A DNA stretch of 6,823 nt from an uncultured bacterium (lineage in GTDB: Bacteria; Patescibacteriota; Minisyncoccia; Phycocordibacterales; UBA2100): NCBI GenBank assembly GCA_903881205.1, contig CAIRSC010000056.1, positions 1-6,823 of the forward strand, read 5' to 3'. The first letter of the stretch is position 1. Each line of letters starts with the position of its first letter. Positions 1 through 4,555 of this stretch are shown piece after piece. The position numbers and the translations under genes are program-made. The notes under the pieces were generated by a model. It was not told the origin of the DNA. It was given only the letters and a program-made list of their open reading frames with translations, and searched no databases.

Positions 1-290
1 ACCGGATAGAGCACATCTCCCGGCAAGGCATTTTCTGCAGCATACGAAGTCCCGACCCCGACGATAAGTACAAGTGCCAATGCCGCCGGCACGAATTGTG
101 TGCGCGGACTTCTCGAATCAAAACGCGACAGTGCGTCGCTCACATAATCCCAGAATCGGATCATCAGTGGTACGCGCGGCGCATGCTCGCGCAGGAATAG
201 CTGCAAATCGTTGCGCATCAAAACACGCTCACTATCGGTGAGTCGCTCATTCTTTATCGATTCAAAATGTTTTTCAAAAATTTCGGTCAT
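1..290 (-). CDS. DUF5667-like membrane-anchored protein, N-terminal part
   Basis: This gene is cut by the left edge; 96 codons are visible from the ATG at 290. The N-terminal 60 or so residues are charged and helical-looking (MTEIFEKHFESIKNERLTDS at the start). Residues 66-85 form one hydrophobic segment, FVPAALALVLIVGVGTSYAA, followed by ENALPGDVLYPV. A single membrane helix followed by an A-LPGD-LYPVK-type motif is typical of DUF5667-domain proteins, which are often encoded next to ECF sigma factors and may act as anti-sigma or envelope-sensing partners. An ECF sigma gene does lie upstream on the same strand, with the RRM gene between. The family call rests on this motif only, since the rest of the domain is outside the window. 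No strong Shine-Dalgarno is seen; GAAG lies just before the start. A role as anti-sigma factor is inference. Confidence 0.7.
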   Translation of the reverse strand, partial: MTEIFEKHFESIKNERLTDSERVLMRNDLQLFLREHAPRVPLMIRFWDYVSDALSRFDSRSPRTQFVPAALALVLIVGVGTSYAAENALPGDVLYP

Positions 291-363
291 ATCTTCATGA
301 TGGACAACCTATTCTCTCATATCAAGTCCTGCTGTGGTACCCGCGCTCTAGAGAATGAGTACG

Positions 364-374
364 TATACCGTATA
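364..374. promoter_or_regulatory. Short palindrome upstream of the DUF5667-like gene
   Basis: TATAC-C-GTATA is a perfect 5+1+5 palindrome about 75 bp before the start at 290. It could be an operator or simply a pair of -10-like hexamers. I find no convincing -35 partner, so no promoter is assigned. Confidence 0.25.
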
Positions 375-400
375 GACGCATTTGGGTGCCCATGCTTACA

Positions 401-442
401 ACAGAAAGAGTCCCGCTCTACAAGAGAACGAGACTCTTCTGT
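401..442 (-). terminator. Imperfect hairpin between the RRM and DUF5667-like genes
   Basis: The arms at 401-412 (ACAGAAAGAGTC) and 432-442 (GACTCTTCTGT) pair over 11 bp with one bulged base. A further short CTCT/AGAG pairing lies inside the loop. No clean U-run follows on the minus strand, so it may be a weak terminator, an attenuator for the downstream gene, or an RNA-processing site. Confidence 0.4.
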
Positions 443-477
443 GTGCCGTGCGACTAGTTACTGCCTAGCGAGAGAGC

Positions 478-509
478 GAAATATCAAAAAATTCATTTTT
501 TGGTATTTC
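478..509. terminator. AT-rich hairpin with 14-bp stem downstream of the RRM gene
   Basis: GAAATATCAAAAAA at 478-491 pairs with TTTTTTGGTATTTC at 496-509 across a 4-nt TTCA loop, with one G-U-type mismatch. On either strand the transcript carries a run of six U in the 3' arm, as in bidirectional terminators. It is the second hairpin after the RRM stop codon and may also protect the mRNA 3' end. Confidence 0.5.
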
Positions 510-527
510 CGAACGAGCGCTGGCAGA

Positions 528-542
528 AAGCCCGAAGGGCTT
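528..542 (-). terminator. GC-rich hairpin overlapping the RRM stop codon
   Basis: On the minus strand AAGCCC-TTC-GGGCTT forms a 6-bp stem with a 3-nt loop, followed by TCTG. The stem begins inside the TAA stop of the RRM gene. The U-tract is weak, so it could be a terminator or a 3'-end stabiliser. Confidence 0.5.
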
Positions 543-924
543 ACCAGCTGCGTCCGCCACTGCCACCTCCGTTACCACCGCGTGATCCGCCGCCGTAACC
601 ACCGCCACCATTCCCGCCTCGGGAACCGCCGCCGTAGCCACCACCACCGTTACCACCGGTCGAACGTGGGCGCTCTTCCATCGGACGAGCCTCGTTGACC
701 GTAAGAGTACGACCACCGAAATCCTTTCCGTTCCAGAGATCGATCGCCTTCTGAGCCTCTTCATCAGAGGTCATTTCGACGAAGCCGAATCCCTTCGAGC
801 GTCCGCTCATGCGATCCATGATGATGGATGCCGAGTCGACTGAGCCTGCCTGCGAGAATGCATCGCGGAGCTCATCTTCCGACGTAGAGTACGGGAGACC
901 GCCCACATAAAGCTTCTTTGCCAT
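541..924 (-). CDS. RRM-type RNA-binding protein with glycine-rich tail
   Basis: A 127-residue single-RRM protein, normal length for the small bacterial RRM family (cyanobacterial Rbp type), which binds single-stranded RNA in the cytoplasm. RNP2 is LYVGGL at residues 5-10 and RNP1 is KGFGFVEM at 44-51, with the aromatic residues at the expected places. The RRM spans about residues 4-80. The tail from residue 90 is glycine-rich: GGNGGGGYGGGSR occurs twice in tandem (90-102, 103-115), then a partial copy ends in GGRSW. I chose the ATG at 924 because RNP2 then sits at the usual distance from the N-terminus and a purine-rich GGAAAGAAGAAG lies upstream. Related genes are often cold-induced; a leader of up to about 90 nt would fit, but cold control is inference. 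The gene lies between an ECF sigma gene and a DUF5667-like gene on the same strand. Confidence 0.95.
   Translation of the reverse strand: MAKKLYVGGLPYSTSEDELRDAFSQAGSVDSASIIMDRMSGRSKGFGFVEMTSDEEAQKAIDLWNGKDFGGRTLTVNEARPMEERPRSTGGNGGGGYGGGSRGGNGGGGYGGGSRGGNGGGSGGRSW
562..657 (-). repeat. In-gene tandem repeat coding the Gly-rich RRM tail
   Basis: A 39-bp (13-residue) unit is present twice plus a partial third copy. The peptide repeats are identical, but the DNA copies differ at synonymous positions, so the repetition is kept at the protein level. Such tails are flexible and add low-specificity RNA binding. Confidence 0.75.
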
Positions 925-1020
925 AGTGCTATTTCTTCTTCTTTCCTTTAAAAAAATGTAAACCGACTTTTTCCCTGCCAACGTTTGTTCTAAAGCATGG
1001 AAATACTTACATTCTTAGCC

Positions 1021-1048
1021 ACTCTACCGTGTCGCTCAAATAGCGCAA
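1021..1048 (-). promoter_or_regulatory. Possible promoter for the RRM gene
   Basis: On the minus strand TTGCGC (1048-1043) is separated by 16 nt from TAGAGT (1026-1021); each matches 4 of 6 consensus bases. It lies between the sigma stop and the RRM start. Read-through from the sigma gene is also possible because no strong terminator separates the two. Confidence 0.3.
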
Positions 1049-1061
1049 GGATGGCATGTGT

Positions 1062-1613
1062 TTAAGGTGTGCGTATCTTTGGGCCCGTGTCCGCAATCTT
1101 CTTTAAGCGCTCAATTGCTCGATGGATCCGGACCGAAACGACATTTTCCGAAACACCGAGCGCGCGGGCGATCTCGCCGGGCGTCATCTCTTCAATGAAG
1201 CGCATGGTGATGACGGTGCGGTAGATCTCGTCGAGACCGGCGAGGAGTGCCAGTGCCTCGCGCGCGCCCTGGATGTTGGCCGGGTCGGTGAGCGATTCGT
1301 CGGCAACCTCGAATCCGTCGTCGTCCATAAGTGCATCGAGCGATGATGATTTCTTCTTGCGCGAACCGTCGACGATCAGATTGTTGGCAACGCGATATAG
1401 GAATGCGCGAATGTATTCGATCTTCTTTCCTTCAGAGAGGTAGATCCAGGTGCGCGAGAACGCTTCCTGCACAATGTCCTTGGCCGTTTCGCGGTCGCGT
1501 ACGCGAATGAGCACGTGACGAAAAAGCGCATCCGAGTGCTCGTCGTACGCTGCGAGAAAATATGCCTCCAGATCCGCAGCCCATTGCTGTTTCTTGTTTT
1601 TGCGCGGAGTCAT
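1062..1613 (-). CDS. ECF-type RNA polymerase sigma factor (sigma-70 family)
   Basis: A 183-residue two-domain sigma factor of usual ECF length. Sigma region 2 covers about residues 25-90: the core-binding helix carries AKDIVQEAF (44-52), and region 2.4 is the IRAFLYRVANNLIVDGSRKKK segment around 68-88, which reads the -10 element. A short acidic linker (around 93-112) leads to region 4 at about 119-175, with a clear helix-turn-helix, MTPGEIARALGVSENVVSVR, which reads the -35. The protein binds core RNA polymerase and directs it to a small regulon. No Shine-Dalgarno is visible before the ATG at 1613, yet the predicted leader is about 80 nt; translation may depend on leader structure. A DUF5667-like membrane protein further downstream is a candidate partner regulator. 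The exact ECF group cannot be assigned by eye. Confidence 0.95.
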   Translation of the reverse strand: MTPRKNKKQQWAADLEAYFLAAYDEHSDALFRHVLIRVRDRETAKDIVQEAFSRTWIYLSEGKKIEYIRAFLYRVANNLIVDGSRKKKSSSLDALMDDDGFEVADESLTDPANIQGAREALALLAGLDEIYRTVITMRFIEEMTPGEIARALGVSENVVSVRIHRAIERLKKIADTGPKIRTP

Positions 1614-1681
1614 AGTATCTGATCGCTCAGGCTACCGTTTTCAGATGGAGACATCATGAAGTACTCACGTTGCTCTCCCCT

Positions 1682-1696
1682 ATTCGGCTGCCGAAT
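1682..1696. promoter_or_regulatory. Perfect palindrome at the sigma-factor transcription start
   Basis: ATTCGGC-T-GCCGAAT is a perfect 7+1+7 palindrome. It lies directly downstream of the extended -10 of the sigma gene and overlaps the predicted start site near 1694, a classic repressor operator position. As RNA it could also form a hairpin at the 5' end. Confidence 0.45.
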
Positions 1697-1700
1697 CGCA

Positions 1701-1709
1701 ATTTTACCA
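1701..1709 (-). promoter_or_regulatory. Extended -10 promoter of the sigma-factor gene
   Basis: The minus strand reads TGGTAAAAT, a TGn plus -10 (TAAAAT, 5 of 6). No good -35 is seen; 17 nt upstream lies the U-tract of the neighbouring terminator. Predicted transcription start is near 1694, about 80 nt before the ATG. Confidence 0.5.
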
Positions 1710-1718
1710 CGCGCTCCA

Positions 1719-1750
1719 TAAAAAACGCCCGGTTCGCAAGAACCGGGCGT
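1719..1750 (-). terminator. Intrinsic terminator of the 153-residue orphan gene
   Basis: On the minus strand ACGCCCGGTTC and GAACCGGGCGT form a perfect 11-bp GC-rich stem with a TTGC loop, followed at once by six T. It lies about 20 bp after the stop codon at 1772 and separates this gene from the sigma gene. Confidence 0.95.
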
Positions 1751-1771
1751 CTGTACTTTACTCATGCGTCG

Positions 1772-2233
1772 TTACGTCGACAGATTGTGTTCGCCGAGCA
1801 AGCGGTAGTCTGCGACGGGACCACTCATCAGCATGACTACTTGCCGGTAGCCCTCAACGAGCGGAATCGTAAAGGCCGTTTCGCACTTTCCTGCCTGCTG
1901 CATTTGCTGATGCGAGCGGATGACGTAGTACGGCAGTTGGTGACGAGTATTGTCGTCCAGATACTCATAGAGATCTTGGAGCGACCGACTAGCGCGCGTT
2001 TTCCAGTCGGCACCGAGGCCGTTGTGGCAGACATAGCAGAACGTAAAGATCATCTGCGCTTCGGCCTCGTGGATCTTCGCTTTCGGATTGAGCGGCTCAA
2101 TACCACAAGCCATACGAAAGCGACGTGCCAGTTCGCGTAGCACGCCAGCGGTATCGTAGTAAACGCCGTCGAAAAGTTGTGTGCTTTCGACCTTTTCGAT
2201 GTCTCGGTCAACGTTTCCTGAGGATGTAGCCAT
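1772..2233 (-). CDS. Unrecognised 153-residue cytoplasmic protein
   Basis: I recognise no family. The protein is mixed charged and helical-looking with no signal peptide or membrane segment. Four cysteines stand out: C43, C66, C69 and C117, with FCYVCHNG at 65-72. C66-x2-C69-H70 formally matches the haem-c CxxCH motif, but without an export signal a metal or redox site is more likely. A helical stretch (SRSLQDLYEYLDD, 82-94) is followed by a Q/H-rich part (HQQMQQ, 108-113). The start at 2233 has GGAG 9 nt upstream. An in-frame GTG at 2266, behind GGAAGGTAAGG, is an alternative giving 164 residues. The gene stands alone: it has its own extended -10 promoter and a perfect terminator. That it is a real gene is well supported by this framing; its function is unknown. 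Confidence 0.8.
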   Translation of the reverse strand: MATSSGNVDRDIEKVESTQLFDGVYYDTAGVLRELARRFRMACGIEPLNPKAKIHEAEAQMIFTFCYVCHNGLGADWKTRASRSLQDLYEYLDDNTRHQLPYYVIRSHQQMQQAGKCETAFTIPLVEGYRQVVMLMSGPVADYRLLGEHNLST

Positions 2234-2286
2234 CAGTTCGCACTCCGGTTGTTTGGATGGTGACACCCTTACCTTCCCTACGCGCG

Positions 2287-2295
2287 AGTATAGCA
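2287..2295 (-). promoter_or_regulatory. Extended -10 promoter of the 153-residue orphan gene
   Basis: The minus strand reads TGCTATACT (TGn plus TATACT, 5 of 6). A weak -35, TTGTAT, lies 16 nt upstream. Predicted start is near 2280, which leaves a leader of about 47 nt to the ATG at 2233 or about 14 nt to the alternative GTG. Confidence 0.6.
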
Positions 2296-2303
2296 ACATG
2301 AAC

Positions 2304-2326
2304 TGAAGATACAAGTCAAATCTTCA
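2304..2326. promoter_or_regulatory. Inverted repeat over the -35 region of the orphan gene
   Basis: TGAAGAT and ATCTTCA form a perfect 7-bp inverted repeat with a 9-bp spacer. It spans the -35 region of the promoter at 2287-2295, so it is a good candidate for a dimeric regulator site. Confidence 0.4.
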
Positions 2327-2368
2327 TGCTGGCGGGGTCTGGTACGATTTTTAATTCTAATAATGTGG

Positions 2369-2400
2369 ACGGCCGCATAAAGCGGCCGTTATCTTTTTCA
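2369..2400 (+). terminator. Plus-strand terminator-like hairpin with no obvious gene before it
   Basis: ACGGCCGC (2369-2376) and GCGGCCGT (2382-2389) form a perfect 8-bp GC stem with an ATAAA loop, followed by TATCTTTTT. The U-tract is on the plus strand, whereas the neighbouring gene is on the minus strand. It could end an unannotated plus transcript or block antisense transcription. Confidence 0.6.
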
Positions 2401-2420
2401 AATATGGTGGGAGGGTATTG

Positions 2421-2588
2421 GTGACTCTGGATTGGCAAACCAACATTCCCTTTTACCCTGCTCGGGTCAAATATCTGAAACATCCCGAACGAATCGCCCG
2501 ACGATCCGGGCTTTCCTATGCAGTGCACATAGCACCCTACGGAATCCCGAGTTTTCTGCGGCCCACCTTTTGCCAAGCTCATTGTTAG
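2421..2588 (+). CDS. Possible 55-codon ORF starting with GTG
   Basis: GTG at 2421 is preceded by GGGAGGG with a 5-nt gap, a strong ribosome site. The 55 residues begin MTLDWQTNIPFYPARVKYLK and continue HPERIARRSGLS, a protein-like composition, but I recognise no family. There is no clear promoter, and a terminator-like hairpin lies just upstream. It may be a small gene, a remnant, or chance. It would lie just before the 47-codon ORF on the same strand. Confidence 0.25.
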   Translation: MTLDWQTNIPFYPARVKYLKHPERIARRSGLSYAVHIAPYGIPSFLRPTFCQAHC

Positions 2589-2623
2589 CACAGGTGCGCC
2601 AACTTACCAATGTGCGCGCATGA

Positions 2624-2652
2624 TTGACAGACATGCCTTAATGATGATTAAT
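2624..2652 (+). promoter_or_regulatory. Sigma-70-type promoter for the 47-codon ORF
   Basis: TTGACA (2624-2629) matches the -35 consensus exactly and is followed after 17 nt by ATTAAT (2647-2652, 4 of 6). The predicted start near 2659 lies 37 nt before the ATG. TTAAT-GATG-ATTAA (2639-2652) forms a small inverted repeat over the -10 and could be an operator. Confidence 0.5.
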
Positions 2653-2695
2653 GCCGTCAGTACAGTAATCGATCTCAAACAGATGGAGGCGCCTG

Positions 2696-2839
2696 ATGCT
2701 GATTTCTCACGTACGACAGGCGACCCGCGTGTCCGCGGAGCGCACATCGGTCCTCCTGATCGATATGCAGCAGGGATTCGTCAGAATGTTGAGTAATGCC
2801 GTGCAAGATCACATCATCGCCGGTCAGGGTACATACTAG
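2696..2839 (+). pseudogene. 47-codon ORF: isochorismatase-like N-terminus, probably truncated
   Basis: ATG at 2696 has a consensus GGAGG (2685-2689) with a 6-nt gap and a promoter 40-70 bp upstream, so the expression signals look real. Residues 17-31 read TSVLLIDMQQGFVRM, which matches the first strand of the isochorismatase/cysteine-hydrolase fold (LLVIDMQ-F), where the Asp belongs to the Asp-Lys-Cys triad. The following HIIAGQ (39-44) also fits the family spacing (I-x-x-Q). A TAG at 2837 ends the frame after 47 residues, far short of the usual 180 or so. The next frame stays open from about 2824 to a TAA at 2946-2948, so a single-base frameshift may have broken the gene, but even then the Lys and Cys parts are missing. 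It is either a decayed gene fragment or a short protein in its own right. The family call is moderate because so little sequence remains. Confidence 0.45.
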
Positions 2840-2957
2840 AGGACCCCTCCCGGAATGTAAACACGCTCCGCGCGCCGTGATCGAGCACAAACGAAGATGT
2901 TACCGAGAGATGTTTCCGACCGACTCTAAAGTAATTCTACGCGGGTAAGTATTTTCG

Positions 2958-2987
2958 AGACAAAGGGGCTTTACAGCCCCTTTGTCT
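2958..2987 (-). terminator. Hairpin terminator after tRNA-Ala
   Basis: AGACAAAGGGGC and GCCCCTTTGTCT form a perfect 12-bp stem with a 6-nt loop, starting 7 bp after the tRNA 3' end. The U-run is only UUU inside the 3' arm, but position and stability suit the end of the ddl-tRNA unit. It could act in both directions. Confidence 0.8.
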
Positions 2988-2994
2988 ACTTCAG

Positions 2995-3067
2995 TGGACC
3001 TTGCCGGATTCGAACCGGCCACCCCCTCATTGCAAATGAGGTGCTCTACCAAATGAGCTAAAGGCCC
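2995..3067 (-). tRNA. tRNA-Ala (anticodon TGC)
   Basis: A complete 73-nt cloverleaf. The acceptor arms GGGCCTT and AAGGTCC pair over 7 bp and include G3-U70, the identity element for alanyl-tRNA synthetase. The D-stem is GCTC/GAGC; the anticodon arm is CCTCA-TTTGCAA-TGAGG with anticodon TGC; the T-arm is GCCGG-TTCGAAT-CCGGC; the discriminator is A73. The 3' CCA is not encoded (CTG follows), so a CCA-adding enzyme is needed. It lies 27 bp after the ddl stop on the same strand. Confidence 0.98.
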
Positions 3068-3086
3068 GTGAGATGAGGACTTGAGG

Positions 3087-3114
3087 ATTATAGCCTAGCG
3101 ATTGTTTCGAGCAA
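3087..3114 (-). promoter_or_regulatory. Promoter for tRNA-Ala at the end of ddl
   Basis: TATAAT (3092-3087) is a perfect -10, with TTGCTC (3114-3109) 16 nt upstream as -35. The -35 lies in the last codons of the ligase gene and the -10 just after its stop. Predicted start near 3080 gives a leader of about 13 nt before the tRNA. Confidence 0.65.
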
Positions 3115-4063
3115 GTGCGATCGCGTGTTCGAGGAATTCGGTGACGGTGGAGCCGACTGATTCGAGCATCGCCGGGAACGACGCTCCCGCGTAGAGGCCC
3201 GGGATGGTGTTGATCTCGAGCAAGTATACAGCGCGCGGGGTCACCATCATATCGGCGCGCGAGAAGTGCGAGAGCTCAAGCGCGCGGTGAGCGGCGCGCG
3301 CCATGTCGGTGATGCTCATTTTTTGGATATGAGTGAAGCGGCTCGGAACCACGTGCCGTGCCCCCGCCTGCTCGTGCATATCGCGAGAAAGATACATTCC
3401 TTCTTTGAGGACATGCGCGGGCGGAAGCGCGTAGTGATCCTCCCCGCGGAATCCTTCAATGATGCCGACGCTCGCTTCGTCGCCCTGAATATATTCCTCC
3501 ACGATCGCCGCCGCATGTTCGTCGAGCACATCGCCGATAGCATCGGGCAGTTCGATGATGCTCCGGGCCACGCGGATACCGTGTCCGGCGCCATCGGAAA
3601 TGGGCTTCACGATGTACGGGGGGCCGAATTGAGCGAAGACCGCGTGCGCCATATCGGCGGTATTGAGATCGTTGCCAAGTGAGAACGAGACTCCGCTGGG
3701 CATCCGGATACCGGCGCCCTGGAGTATCTCGCGCGCGCGGATCTTGTTGAGCGCCATCGCCGAGGGCAGTGCACGCGATCCCGTATACGGGACACCCGAT
3801 CGATCGAGGATGCGCTGTACCGTACCGTCTTCGCCGACGCCGCCGTGAAGCGCGTTGAGTACGACGTCGATCTGCGAGAGCGCGCGCACCGGAGTCGACG
3901 GCGTACCGCGCACGTGCCACATCCCCGACTTGTCGATGAGGATATCGCGCACATCGTATTTCTCTTCGGGCAGTGCCGCGATCATCGCGCCGCCGGTTTT
4001 GAGCGAGAGCGCATACTCATTCGACGTACCGCCGCGCAGCACTCCTACAATAGTGCGAGTCAT
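3095..4063 (-). CDS. ddl: D-alanine-D-alanine ligase homologue (ATP-grasp)
   Basis: A 322-residue ATP-grasp ligase; Ddl joins two D-alanines using ATP to make the dipeptide for peptidoglycan, in the cytoplasm. The N-terminal domain has GGTSNEYALSLKTG (11-24), with the conserved Glu at 16. LHGGVGEDGTVQ (72-83) and PYTGS (92-96) are classic. K107 and K153 (YIVKP) are the likely ATP lysines and E189-E190 (VEEYI) the adenine-binding region. D271, E283 and N285 (LEINTIPGL, 282-290) are the likely metal ligands. Oddities: MDK is replaced by LNK (105-107), the glycine-rich loop is DGAGHGI (157-163) rather than the usual EGSSVGV type, and the omega-loop region (224-240) lacks the usual Tyr/Lys pattern. 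A second substrate other than D-Ala is therefore possible. The ATG has no Shine-Dalgarno and lies 6 nt after an extended -10, so a leaderless mRNA is predicted. Confidence 0.9.
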   Translation of the reverse strand: MTRTIVGVLRGGTSNEYALSLKTGGAMIAALPEEKYDVRDILIDKSGMWHVRGTPSTPVRALSQIDVVLNALHGGVGEDGTVQRILDRSGVPYTGSRALPSAMALNKIRAREILQGAGIRMPSGVSFSLGNDLNTADMAHAVFAQFGPPYIVKPISDGAGHGIRVARSIIELPDAIGDVLDEHAAAIVEEYIQGDEASVGIIEGFRGEDHYALPPAHVLKEGMYLSRDMHEQAGARHVVPSRFTHIQKMSITDMARAAHRALELSHFSRADMMVTPRAVYLLEINTIPGLYAGASFPAMLESVGSTVTEFLEHAIALARNNR

Positions 4064-4069
4064 GAATGA

Positions 4070-4078
4070 ATTATATCA
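4070..4078 (-). promoter_or_regulatory. Consensus extended -10 just before ddl (leaderless start)
   Basis: The minus strand reads TGATATAAT, a perfect TGn plus TATAAT. It is followed by TCATTC and the ddl ATG, so transcription should start at or within a base or two of the start codon. The TG is part of the TGA stop of the upstream gene. No -35 is recognisable, as is usual for extended -10 promoters. Confidence 0.7.
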
Positions 4079-4549
4079 CTGCGCGGATGAGAACGTTACC
4101 GTATCGGGAATTTGAAACGTCGCACTGTTTGGAAACCACCACGGAGAACAGCCGGTGACGTTGGCCACACTGAACGGTCCTTGTGCGTATGTGTTGGTCC
4201 CTGTCACGCCGTTGGTATCGCCATCGAACCACGTATAGAGAGTGCCGCCGTTTTCGTCCGACGAGATAATATGAACGAGTCGCTCCGCACCACCGTTGAC
4301 CACCACTCGCCCGTCTACGCGCATCTTCCCTCTTGAGATATAAACTTTCCCGGTAGTAGAGCCCTGAAAACTACCGCTCGATATCGTGCAAATTGTCGAA
4401 GGAAGCGCGCCGATCTTTGATATACGAGCGAGCGCAGCGATCGAGGGATTCTGCACACGCCGAAAGATCACGTAGCCCGCTCCCATGAGTACGAGAAGGA
4501 GCAGTATGATCACCGCATTTTTGATCCCGCTATGATCGATGCGATCCAT
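4076..4549 (-). CDS. Membrane-anchored small extracytoplasmic protein, function unknown
   Basis: A 157-residue protein with a short N-terminal cytoplasmic part, one hydrophobic helix at about residues 11-29 (KNAVIILLLLVLMGAGYVIF), then RR and an outward-facing domain. The domain is beta-rich in look: GKVYISRGKMRVDG (67-80), a variable stretch, LYTWFDGDTNG (104-114), then GCSPWWFPNSATFQIP (133-148). Two cysteines, C54 and C134, could form a disulfide outside the membrane. I recall similar G-VY--GGKMR...Y-W...CSPW proteins in CPR genomes, loosely like lipoprotein-carrier or DUF4412-type folds, but that is memory, not a search. No Shine-Dalgarno precedes the ATG at 4549; an extended -10 ends 6 nt before it. 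It lies upstream of ddl with a 12-bp gap, which suggests an envelope role. Confidence 0.8.
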   Translation of the reverse strand: MDRIDHSGIKNAVIILLLLVLMGAGYVIFRRVQNPSIAALARISKIGALPSTICTISSGSFQGSTTGKVYISRGKMRVDGRVVVNGGAERLVHIISSDENGGTLYTWFDGDTNGVTGTNTYAQGPFSVANVTGCSPWWFPNSATFQIPDTVTFSSAQ

Positions 4550-4555
4550 GCGGAA

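Larger units (their letters stand above)
2317..2957. other. About 640 bp without a convincing long gene
   Basis: No long ORF here has a recognisable product. Two minus-strand frames of 91 and 71 codons lack a family match and a good ribosome site. The plus strand holds a terminator-like hairpin (2369-2400), a weak GTG ORF (2421-2588), a promoter (2624-2652) and a short ORF with a strong ribosome site (2696-2839). A GCCCG/CGGGC hairpin also lies near 2497-2512. I looked for tmRNA, SRP RNA and RNase P RNA signatures and found none. The stretch may be decayed coding DNA. Confidence 0.5.

Noticed and set aside
2027..2035. CxxCH haem-c motif in the orphan protein
   Set aside because: The protein has no signal peptide or membrane helix and the window shows no respiratory genes; covalent haem attachment needs export. 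The match is probably fortuitous or a metal site.
2316..2591. 91-codon minus-strand ORF after the tRNA terminator
   Set aside because: It starts with GTG without a clear ribosome site, reads through a strong GC hairpin, has low-complexity odd composition and matches no family I know. The plus strand offers a better-signalled frame in the same place.
2675..2890. 71-codon minus-strand ORF
   Set aside because: It lies antisense to the plus-strand ORF that has a consensus promoter, GGAGG site and isochorismatase-like motif, and it has no recognisable product itself.
2401..2957. tmRNA, SRP RNA or RNase P RNA in the gene-poor stretch
   Set aside because: A GGAAAGCCCGGAT stretch on the minus strand near 2500 recalls the RNase P start, but the other conserved blocks are missing, and no tmRNA ends or SRP GGAAG/GCAGC core are found.
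3266..3954. Several long frames overlapping ddl on both strands
   Set aside because: They are shadows of the GC-rich ddl codons, with arginine-rich or nonsensical translations, while the ddl frame has the full ATP-grasp motif set.
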